A stretch of 64,000 nucleotides of DNA, taken from NCEH01 sp043195125 (GTDB lineage Bacteria > Pseudomonadota > Alphaproteobacteria > Rhizobiales > Xanthobacteraceae). The notes beneath the pieces were generated by a model, which was not told the DNA's origin, made no database searches, and was given only the letters and a program-made list of their open reading frames with translations. The stretch lies in assembly GCF_043195125.1 (NCBI RefSeq), contig NZ_JBAFWR010000001.1. One strand, 5' to 3'. Of the stretch, positions 18,095-24,553 are shown piece by piece; the first letter of the stretch is position 1, and the number at the start of each line of letters is the position of its first letter. Position numbers and translations under genes: made by a program.

Positions 18095-18118
18095 GGGCGA
18101 ACCGGATCCCGTTCGCCC
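18095..18118. terminator. Possible bidirectional hairpin between kinase and transporter
   Basis: GGGCGAAC at 18095-18102 pairs perfectly with GTTCGCCC at 18111-18118 in the 83-base gap between two convergent genes. No T-run follows on either strand, so it is only a weak candidate for transcription termination. Confidence 0.35.
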
Positions 18119-18129
18119 CAACCGGCCGC

Positions 18130-19443
18130 CTAGACGGCATTCACCAGGCTGCGGCCGTCGCGGCGCAGATAGAGCGCGGCAGTGGCCAGCAGGCCGCACA
18201 GGGCCGCAAACCCGAGCCATAGGCCAGGAGCGGCCTTGTCGCCTGTCGCCTCGATCAGCCAGGTGCAGGCGGCGGGCGTGAAGCCGCCGAACAAGGCGGT
18301 GGCGAGGCTGTAGGCGAGCGAGAAGCCCGAGGTCCGCACGTTCACTGGCATCACCTCGGTGAGCGCGACCACCATGGCGCCGTTATAGCTCGCGTACAGG
18401 AACGAGAGCCACAGCTCCACCAGCAGCATGCGGCCGAAGGTCGGATCGCTCACCAGCCAGGCGAGGGTGGGATAGCCTGTGACCAAGGCTAGCAAGGAAA
18501 AGCCCGCGAGTAGCGGCCAGCGCCCGACCCTGTCCGACAGCGCGCCCATCACCGGCAGCCAGAAGAAGTTCGAAACACCAATGCAGAAGGTGACGATGAG
18601 GCTGTCGGCGGCGCTGAGCTTCAGCACCGCGCGGCCGAAGGTCGGTGTGTAGACGGTGATGAGATAGAAAGAGACCGTCGTCATCACCACCAGCATCATG
18701 CCCGCCAGCACCAGCGGCCAGTTGGTGAGCATGGAGCGGAAGATCTCGCTGGCATCAGGGCGATGCTTGCGCGCGAGAAACGCCTCCGTCTCCTGGAGCG
18801 AGGTACGGATGACGAAGATGAACGGCACGATCAGGCAGCCGATGAAGAAGGGGATGCGCCAGCCCCAGTCGGAGACGGCCTGCGGGCTCATCCATTCATT
18901 CAGCGCGAAGCCGAGGGCGGCGGCGACGATGATCGCCACCTGCTGGCTCGCGGACTGGAAGCTCACGTAGAAGCCCTTGTGGCCCGGCGTCGCCATTTCC
19001 GACAGATAGACCGAGACTCCACCCAGCTCCACGCCCGCGGAGAAGCCTTGCAGCAGCCGGCCGATGAGCACGAGCAGCGGCGCCAGCAGGCCGATGGTCG
19101 CGTATCCCGGCACGAAGGCGACGAGAATGGTGCCGCACGACATGATCGCCAGCGTAAGGATCAGGCCCTTGCGCCGGCCGATCTTATCCACATACGCGCC
19201 GAGGATGATCGCGCCGAGGGGACGCATCAGGAAGCCCGCGCCGAACGTGCCGAAGGTCAGCATCAGGGAGGCGAACGGGTCGTGCACCGGAAAGAACGCC
19301 GCGGCCAGGTGCGTCGCGTAAAAACCGAACAGGAAGAAGTCGAACATTTCCAGGAAGTTGCCGCTGGTGACGCGAAATACCGTGGCGGCCTTCGAGGGAG
19401 ATTTGCGGGGCAGGCTGGTGTCCATATGCGCGGTTTCAGACAT
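18130..19443 (-). CDS. MHS-family proton symporter, citrate/tricarballylate type
   Basis: This 437-residue protein is a 12-helix major-facilitator transporter of the metabolite:H+ symporter branch. The N-terminal GNFLEMFDFFLFGFYATHLAAAFFP and PLGAIILGAYVDKIGRRKGL segments are those of CitA/TcuC-like citrate and tricarballylate carriers. GRLLQGFSAGVELGGVSVYLSE follows. I use the ATG giving MSETAHMDTS because GGAG lies about eight bases upstream of it. No metabolic partner lies beside it, so the true substrate among di- and tricarboxylates is not settled. Confidence 0.85.
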   Translation of the reverse strand: MSETAHMDTSLPRKSPSKAATVFRVTSGNFLEMFDFFLFGFYATHLAAAFFPVHDPFASLMLTFGTFGAGFLMRPLGAIILGAYVDKIGRRKGLILTLAIMSCGTILVAFVPGYATIGLLAPLLVLIGRLLQGFSAGVELGGVSVYLSEMATPGHKGFYVSFQSASQQVAIIVAAALGFALNEWMSPQAVSDWGWRIPFFIGCLIVPFIFVIRTSLQETEAFLARKHRPDASEIFRSMLTNWPLVLAGMMLVVMTTVSFYLITVYTPTFGRAVLKLSAADSLIVTFCIGVSNFFWLPVMGALSDRVGRWPLLAGFSLLALVTGYPTLAWLVSDPTFGRMLLVELWLSFLYASYNGAMVVALTEVMPVNVRTSGFSLAYSLATALFGGFTPAACTWLIEATGDKAAPGLWLGFAALCGLLATAALYLRRDGRSLVNAV

Positions 19444-19596
19444 CGCGTTCTCCATGGGCCTGAGGCCCCATCCGCTGCAACCGCTTCTGAATAGGAAGCT
19501 TTCAGCCCGCAGGCAATGCCGCGGCGGCGCGCGCCGCGCTTGTCCGGCCGGTGTGGCAAGGCGGTATCAGAGACAGCTCAAAAAATATATTGCGCG

Positions 19597-19607
19597 CGAT
19601 TTAATCG
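19597..19607. promoter_or_regulatory. Palindrome upstream of ohr
   Basis: CGATT-T-AATCG is a perfect 11-base inverted repeat about 100 bases before the ohr ATG, inside an AT-rich stretch unlike the surroundings. It could be an operator for an OhrR-type peroxide sensor or mark the promoter. No ohrR gene lies nearby. Confidence 0.3.
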
Positions 19608-19705
19608 TGAGATATAAAACTCTTATCAGGTCGCCGCGCTGGCTCGCACAGAGCAAGGGGAGCGGTTGCCGCAGCGTCCCAAATGGATTTTCAAGGAGTC
19701 ATCCC

Positions 19706-20131
19706 ATGTCTGTCGATGTGAAATACACCACCCAGGCCACCGCCACCGGGGGCCGCGACGGCCGCGCGACCACTGCCGACGGCACGCTCGACGTGAAGCT
19801 GACCACCCCCAAGGAACTCGGCGGCGCCGGCGGCGAAGGCAACAATCCCGAACAATTGTTCGCGGCCGGCTATTCCGCCTGCTTCCTCGGCGCGCTGAAG
19901 GTTGTTGGCGGACAGGAGAAGGTGCGCATCCCCGCTGATGCCACGGTCACCGCCACGATCGGAATCGGCCCGCGCTCGGAAGGCGGTTTCGGAATCACCG
20001 CCGCGCTGAAGATCTCGCTGCCCGGCATCGAGCGCGCCCAGGCCGAGGATCTGGTCGCTAAGGCCCACCAGATCTGCCCCTATTCCAACGCCACCCGCAA
20101 CAATGTGGATGTGGGTCTCGAAGTCGCCTGA
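19706..20131 (+). CDS. ohr: Organic hydroperoxide resistance protein Ohr
   Basis: Ohr is a thiol peroxidase that reduces organic and fatty-acid hydroperoxides. The 141-residue protein has both redox cysteines in their family contexts: C59 in GYSACFLGALK and C124 in ICPYSNATRNN. NNPEQLFAAGYSACF separates it from its relative OsmC. I start it at the ATG giving MSVDVKYTTQ, preceded by AAGGAG. It is a single gene ending in a bidirectional terminator. Confidence 0.95.
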   Translation: MSVDVKYTTQATATGGRDGRATTADGTLDVKLTTPKELGGAGGEGNNPEQLFAAGYSACFLGALKVVGGQEKVRIPADATVTATIGIGPRSEGGFGITAALKISLPGIERAQAEDLVAKAHQICPYSNATRNNVDVGLEVA

Positions 20132-20180
20132 ACGAATCGAAGGTGCGATGGGCTGCCCGCACGGCCGCCCCTCGCACCTC

Positions 20181-20228
20181 AAAAAGAAAACCCCCGCCGC
20201 GGCCGAGCCGGGCGGGGGTCTTCGTTTC
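20181..20228. terminator. Bidirectional intrinsic terminator, ohr / secreted protein
   Basis: ACCCCCGCC at 20190-20198 pairs with GGCGGGGGT at 20211-20219. An A-rich run precedes it and a T-rich stretch follows, so it can serve both ohr on the plus strand and the convergent secreted-protein gene on the minus strand. Confidence 0.8.
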
Positions 20229-20249
20229 AGGCTTCAGAGAAGCGAGGGC

Positions 20250-20783
20250 TCACCAGCCCGGACGGCAGTGCAGGCCGCCGTAGGGACCGCGCCAGCAATA
20301 GCCGGGGTGCCAATAGGGGCCGTAGCCGTACCACCAGTCGATGAACAGGCTGGCGTTGGTGCCGGAGGCGGGCTTCTCGTCGCTGAGCAGCTTGTAATTA
20401 TAGACCAGCGTATCGCCGGTGAGCACCGGATTGGTGAGTTCCACCACGGCGGTCACGGGCTTTCCATCCACGGTCACGGCGAGCGTGGCGTTGGGAGCAT
20501 CCTTCTGGAAGCTGTCCTTGCCGGTGGTCCAGAACTTCACGAAGTTCGCGGTCGGCGCATCGCCGGTCATCCGCTCGGGGCGGTCGGAGAACATGAGGGT
20601 CTGGGGCGCGACGCCCTTCAGGGTGATGGTCTTGTCGTCGACCGTGACCGAATCGGCCACCTGAACGAACAACCAGTTCGCCGGCTTCATTTCCTCGGTA
20701 TTAGCGGGCTTTGCGCCTTGGGCGTTCGCCATACCGATGGCGCCGACCATCGCGAACAGCGCGCCGAAAATCACAGATTTCAT
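20250..20783 (-). CDS. Secreted protein of unknown function with aromatic-rich C terminus
   Basis: I do not recognise this 177-residue protein. The ATG giving MKSVIFGALFAMVGAIGMANA is preceded by GGGAGAG and starts a clear signal peptide, so the mature protein is periplasmic or secreted. The central part has VDDKTITLKGVAPQTLMFSDRPERMTG and VTVDGKPVTAVVELTNPVLTGDTLVYNYKLL, suggesting a small beta-rich domain. The end is unusual: DWWYGYGPYWHPGYCWRGPYGG packs many Trp, Tyr, Gly and two Cys into the last 30 residues. It stands alone, convergent with ohr. Confidence 0.75.
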   Translation of the reverse strand: MKSVIFGALFAMVGAIGMANAQGAKPANTEEMKPANWLFVQVADSVTVDDKTITLKGVAPQTLMFSDRPERMTGDAPTANFVKFWTTGKDSFQKDAPNATLAVTVDGKPVTAVVELTNPVLTGDTLVYNYKLLSDEKPASGTNASLFIDWWYGYGPYWHPGYCWRGPYGGLHCRPGW

Positions 20784-21339
20784 CGATCTCTCCCTGTACG
20801 CGGGTATGGAATCCATCCCCATGACGGGCACATTATCATTCTGCATATGGATAGCTAGTGTCCGAACAACTGGGCCCGCACATTTGAGGCAGTCGACATT
20901 GTTGTCGGCTTAAGGTTAACGTTAAGGAGGTTTGCGACAAAGACGTCGCATAGCGTGAAATCTAAGTTGGCTATTGGCATTGCAACGATCGCCTGCAATA
21001 TTCCCCATCGCGACCGCTGATTTTGCCACCACTACATGAGCGGCGAGGCCTGAGCCCTTTGCCGCACCGGCATTGAGTTTGTGCAGGCACCAAGAAGCCG
21101 GCAGCGCGCAGATTGCGCCGCGAGATCGCCGGTCAATCCAGGCTTCCCAATCTCTTCCCGGGGGAGAACAAGCCGCGCATCGCGTGGCACGCTTCTTGCT
21201 GAAATACAGTGCTCAAGAAATGGACATGTGCCTCATGTCTCAACGTGAGCAGGTTCGTGCAAGACCGTCGCGACTGTGACGTGGCGGCAGTCATGTGCAG
21301 ATATCTCTAATAAGAACGCCCAATCAATAGGATTTAAAC
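20784..21339. other. 556-base intergenic region of lower GC content
   Basis: This stretch is visibly poorer in GC than its surroundings and holds no convincing gene; a 68-codon frame at 21073-21279 overlaps the sigma-54 promoter and resembles nothing. Three consecutive six-base units, TTAAGG-TTAACG-TTAAGG, lie at 20910-20927. The sigma-54 promoter for the ferredoxin gene is described separately. I searched for a NifA upstream site (TGT-N10-ACA) and found only an imperfect TGT-N10-AGA at 21080-21095. Confidence 0.6.
21185..21200 (+). promoter_or_regulatory. Sigma-54 (RpoN) -24/-12 promoter
   Basis: TGGCACGCTTCTTGCT matches the RpoN consensus TGGCACG-N4-TTGCW at every defined position. It predicts a transcript start near 21212, about 130 bases before the FeSII-like ferredoxin gene. 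Sigma-54 promoters need an activator such as NifA or NtrC, and the ferredoxin family behind it argues for nitrogen-fixation control. Confidence 0.85.
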
Positions 21340-21705
21340 ATGCCTATCGTCACGTTCAGATCGCCGACCGTCAAAGATAAACGTGTCTACGCAGTGGCGG
21401 GAGACACAAGTACTATTCTAGCGGTCGCCCGCTCCAATGGAGTGAAGATCGCTTATGATTGTCAGGAAGGTGAGTGCGGATCCTGCCTCATCCAGATCGA
21501 ATATGTCATCGGCAAGCCTCGCATGGCCATCGCCCTGACGGATCGGGAAAAGACCAAGCTCCAGGATCTCGGCAAGATCACCAAGGAACAGATCACGGAA
21601 GCCGAGATCAATGACATCGCCCCGCCTTTCCGGCTGGCGTGCCAGTTTATCGCGCGCGAAGAGGAAATCATCATCCACTATGTGGAAGAGGGAGCTGCCG
21701 CCTGA
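21340..21705 (+). CDS. 2Fe-2S ferredoxin of the Shethna FeSII type
   Basis: This 121-residue protein is a plant-type 2Fe-2S ferredoxin with cluster cysteines C41, C46, C49 (CQEGECGSC) and C101. Its length and the helical insertion between the third and fourth cysteines (LTDREKTKLQDLGKITKEQITEAEI), followed by PPFRLACQ, resemble the Azotobacter vinelandii FeSII Shethna protein as I remember it. That protein binds nitrogenase under oxygen stress and locks it in a protected inactive complex. The ATG has AGGA upstream, and a sigma-54 promoter lies 140 bases before. Base composition is lower in GC than in neighbouring genes. Confidence 0.85.
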   Translation: MPIVTFRSPTVKDKRVYAVAGDTSTILAVARSNGVKIAYDCQEGECGSCLIQIEYVIGKPRMAIALTDREKTKLQDLGKITKEQITEAEINDIAPPFRLACQFIAREEEIIIHYVEEGAAA

Positions 21706-21765
21706 CACCCTGCTGCATCCACTCGAGCGCAGCAATGAGTTCCCTCAATTCTGGCAAGGTGATGC

Positions 21766-22248
21766 GTGGATACTGTAGAACAATTTCTCGCGTATGCGGT
21801 CAAGCTTGAGGAGGAGGCGGCGCTCCGCTTCGGCGAGCTGGCTGACGTAATGCAAAGCTGCGGCAACCAACAGGTCGCGACTCTGTTTCGCCGACTGTCG
21901 AATTATTCCCGCCTTCATCTCGCGGATGCGCGCGCGCGTTCCATGTTCCGCGACATTCCCACGCTGAAGCCGGGTGAGTTCGATTGGCCGGATCTGGAAA
22001 GCCCGGAGGCAGCGGCGATCTGGGCCGCGGATCCGTTTATCGGGCGGGAACAGGCGCTGGACATCGCCCGCGACGCCGAGCAGGCGAGCCTCGACTATTA
22101 CCGGAAGATCTTCGAAACCACGCAAGATCCCGAAATTCGGGTGCTCGCAAAGGAGTTCGTCGAAGAGGAATCCGAACATGTCCGGGAGATCCACAAATGG
22201 ATCGCAGCGCACAAGGCGGGCGAAGCGCTGCCGGTGGTCGCTGAATAA
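21766..22248 (+). CDS. Ferritin-like/rubrerythrin-like protein
   Basis: The 160-residue all-helical protein starts at a GTG with AAGGTGA just upstream, 60 bases after the ferredoxin gene. It carries the pattern of a ferritin-like four-helix bundle: EEEAALRFGELADVM in helix 1, then LHLADARARSMF, QASLDYYRKIFE and EFVEEESEHVREIHKW, the last with the ExxH iron-ligand pattern. There is no rubredoxin domain. Such proteins bind diiron centres and often act in peroxide or oxygen defence. With the ferredoxin it likely forms one sigma-54-driven unit. Confidence 0.8.
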   Translation: MDTVEQFLAYAVKLEEEAALRFGELADVMQSCGNQQVATLFRRLSNYSRLHLADARARSMFRDIPTLKPGEFDWPDLESPEAAAIWAADPFIGREQALDIARDAEQASLDYYRKIFETTQDPEIRVLAKEFVEEESEHVREIHKWIAAHKAGEALPVVAE

Positions 22249-22273
22249 GCACGCACCGGAGTGCCATCAACGC

Positions 22274-22303
22274 CCTGCTGGACCGGATTACTGATCCAGC
22301 AGG
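22274..22303. terminator. Hairpin between ferritin-like gene and SCP2 gene
   Basis: CCTGCTGGA at 22274-22282 pairs perfectly with TCCAGCAGG at 22295-22303, with a 12-base loop. The right arm lies in the last codons of the convergent SCP2 gene. There is no clear T-run, so termination is likely but not certain. Confidence 0.45.
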
Positions 22304-22596
22304 CCCGCTAGCTTCAGCGCCACGCCCTGGGAGCCTTCAACGCGCAACCGGCCGGTGGAGAAGGCGAGCATTGGGCCGATGCGGCCGGTGATCAGCTTGT
22401 CCAGCGTATCGGTGGAAAGCTTGAGAACGGCATCAGCCTCGCCGGTTCCTTCGCGCACCTCCACGGCAGGGCCCGTTGCATCCAGAATGATGGATTCGTC
22501 GGTGTCGGTCAGGTCGAACCGCACGCGATAGCCGAGCTCGCTGAGGGCGCCGGCGCGATCGTTCATGAGTTCGATGAGGGAGGAAAGGTCTGCCAT
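22288..22596 (-). CDS. SCP2 sterol-binding domain protein
   Basis: The 102-residue protein is a minimal SCP2 lipid-binding domain: YRVRFDLTDTDESIILDATG, then GEADAVLKLSTDTLDKLITGRIGPMLAFSTGRLRVEGSQGVALKLAGLL. SCP2 domains bind fatty acyl or acyl-CoA chains in a hydrophobic tunnel. It is the last gene of the beta-oxidation run, 81 bases after the acyl-CoA dehydrogenase, so a role in handling acyl-CoA substrates is a reasonable inference. Confidence 0.85.
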   Translation of the reverse strand: MADLSSLIELMNDRAGALSELGYRVRFDLTDTDESIILDATGPAVEVREGTGEADAVLKLSTDTLDKLITGRIGPMLAFSTGRLRVEGSQGVALKLAGLLDQ

Positions 22597-22677
22597 GTTG
22601 GGTCCTGTCTCCGTGCGCCTCGTCGAGGCGCCGCATCCAAAGCGGGGCGCGCGTCTGCGGCACGCCCCGAGGTAGGG

Positions 22678-24468
22678 TCAGAAGGCCGCGTCGTCCAGTG
22701 CCATCATGGAGGCCTTGCCCGCCTTGATGGAGCCCCACAGGGCCGCCACTTCCGGCAGCAGGCGGTCGATGAAGAAGCGCGCGGTCACGATCTTGGCTTC
22801 ATAAAAACCGGCGTCGCCATTGGCCTCGCCCCGCTTCTGCAACGCCACCTCTGCCATGCGCACCCACATGTAGCCGAGCGCCACGAGGCCGAACAGGCGC
22901 AGATATTCGGTGGCCGCGGCGCCGGCCTCGTCCGGGTCCTGCATGCCTTTCTGGGCGATATGGGCGGTGGCCAGCTGCAGCGCGCCGAACGCCTTGCCGA
23001 GCGGGCCGACCAAGGGTCCGAGATCGGGGTCGTCCAGCTTTGCGTCGATATAGTTCAGCACCGGGTGGAAGAAGGCCCGCAGATAGCGCCCGGTATGGGC
23101 GCCGAGCTTGCGGCCCACGAGATCCAGCGCCTGCACGCCATTGGTGCCCTCGTAGATCATGGCGATGCGGGCATCGCGCAGATACTGCTCCATGCCGTGG
23201 TCGCGGATGTAGCCGTGGCCGCCATAGACCTGCACGCCGAGCGAGGCGTTGGTGAAGCCGAGATCGGTGAACATGGCCTTCACGATCGGGGTCATCAGCG
23301 CGGTGAAGTCCTCCGCCCGCTGGCGCTCTTCCGGATCGTTGGAACGCTCCATCAGATCGAGATTGCGGGCGACCCAGCCGGAAAGTGCGCGGCACCCCTC
23401 GTTGTAGGCGCGCATGGTCATCAACGTGCGCCGCACGTCGGGATGTACGATGATCGGGTCGGCGGGCTTGTCGGGATATTTGGCGCCGGTCAGCGCGCGG
23501 CCCTGGAGCCGCTCCTTGGCATAAGTCACCGCGCTCTGATAGGCGGCTTCACCCACGCCGAGCCCTTGCGTGCCCACGGAGAGGCGCTCGGAATTCATCA
23601 TGGAGAACATGGCGCGCATGCCCTTGTGCGGCTCGCCGACCAGCCAGCCCGTCGCCTCGTCGAAGGAGAGTTGGCACGTCGCGGAGCCGTGGATGCCCAT
23701 CTTGTGCTCGATGCCGGTGCACTGCACGCCGTTGCGCATGCCCGGGCGGCCATCTTCGGTGGGCAGGAACTTCGGCACCAGGAACAGGCTGATGCCCTTC
23801 ACGCCCTTCGGCGCATCCGGCAGGCGGGCCAGCACCAGATGGACGATGTTCTCGGTCAGGTCATGCTCGCCGGCGGAAATGAAGATCTTGTTGCCAGTTA
23901 TGGCATAGCTGCCGTCGCCCCGGGGCGTCGCCTTGGTGCGCAGCAGGCCGAGGTCGGTGCCGCAATGCGGCTCGGTGAGGCACATGGTGCCGGTCCAGAC
24001 GCCTTCCACCATCTTCGGCAGATAGCGTTCCTTCAGCTCCTGGGACGCATGGTTCTTCAGGGCGATATAGGCGCCGTGGGTAAGGCCGGGATAGAGCCCA
24101 AAGGCAAGGTTGGCCGAGCACATCATCTCTTCAATGAACTTGGTCACGCTCGCCGGCAGGCCCTGGCCGCCCCATTCGGGATCGCAGGCGATGCCGTTCC
24201 AGCCGCCCTCGCGATAGGTTTCATAAGCCTGCTTGAAGCCCTTGGGCGTGCGCACCACGCCATTCTCGTAGGTGCAGCCCTCCTGATCGGCGGCCATGTT
24301 GATGGGCGCCAGCACCTCGGTCACCAGCTTGCCGGCTTCCTCCAGCACCGCGTCGATGAGATCAGGCGTGACCTCTTCGAGGCCCTTCATGTCCTTCAGG
24401 CTTTCGCTGCCATGTAGCTCGTGCAGCACGAAGCGCATGTCGCGGAGCGGGGGCTGATACGTCTGCAT
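22678..24468 (-). CDS. Acyl-CoA dehydrogenase with C-terminal extension
   Basis: This flavoenzyme makes the first oxidation of fatty acyl-CoA. The 596-residue length and the sequence MQTYQPPLRDMRFVLHE at the start match the FadE/DmdC-like long acyl-CoA dehydrogenases. Supporting segments are TGTMCLTEPHCGTDLGLLRTKA, GNKIFISAGEHD, VYGGHGYIRDHGMEQYLRDARIAMIYEGTNGVQALDL and an acetyltransferase-like C-terminal extension from about 470. The chosen ATG has GGGAG upstream; the longer frame adds nothing of the family. An 85-base gap with a palindromic repeat separates it from the FadN-like gene. Confidence 0.93.
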   Translation of the reverse strand: MQTYQPPLRDMRFVLHELHGSESLKDMKGLEEVTPDLIDAVLEEAGKLVTEVLAPINMAADQEGCTYENGVVRTPKGFKQAYETYREGGWNGIACDPEWGGQGLPASVTKFIEEMMCSANLAFGLYPGLTHGAYIALKNHASQELKERYLPKMVEGVWTGTMCLTEPHCGTDLGLLRTKATPRGDGSYAITGNKIFISAGEHDLTENIVHLVLARLPDAPKGVKGISLFLVPKFLPTEDGRPGMRNGVQCTGIEHKMGIHGSATCQLSFDEATGWLVGEPHKGMRAMFSMMNSERLSVGTQGLGVGEAAYQSAVTYAKERLQGRALTGAKYPDKPADPIIVHPDVRRTLMTMRAYNEGCRALSGWVARNLDLMERSNDPEERQRAEDFTALMTPIVKAMFTDLGFTNASLGVQVYGGHGYIRDHGMEQYLRDARIAMIYEGTNGVQALDLVGRKLGAHTGRYLRAFFHPVLNYIDAKLDDPDLGPLVGPLGKAFGALQLATAHIAQKGMQDPDEAGAAATEYLRLFGLVALGYMWVRMAEVALQKRGEANGDAGFYEAKIVTARFFIDRLLPEVAALWGSIKAGKASMMALDDAAF

Positions 24469-24508
24469 GGTCGCTCTCCCGAGATTCTTGAATTTTGCGC
24501 GAAAAGCG

Positions 24509-24534
24509 CCCTCTTCCCGCAAGCGGGAGAGGGG
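24509..24534. repeat. Palindromic intergenic element between fatty-acid genes
   Basis: CCCTCTTCCCGC, then AA, then GCGGGAGAGGG forms a near-perfect hairpin with one bulged base in the gap between the FadN-like and acyl-CoA dehydrogenase genes. Elements of this type, CCCTCTCCCGC-N2-GCGGGAGAGGG, recur in many alphaproteobacterial genomes. Here I see only this copy. It may stabilise mRNA ends or attenuate transcription into the downstream genes. Confidence 0.5.
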
Positions 24535-24553
24535 ACTGTTCAGATCCGGCGGC

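Noticed and set aside
21080..21095. NifA upstream activator site TGT-N10-ACA
   Set aside because: Only TGT-N10-AGA was found, which lacks the second conserved half.
21073..21279. A 68-codon plus-strand frame upstream of the ferredoxin gene
   Set aside because: It has no family resemblance, and the sigma-54 promoter lies inside it.
21752..21765. Second sigma-54 promoter before the ferritin-like gene
   Set aside because: TGGCAAGGTGATGC has GG and GC one base too close together for a -24/-12 element; it is better read as the ribosome binding site region.
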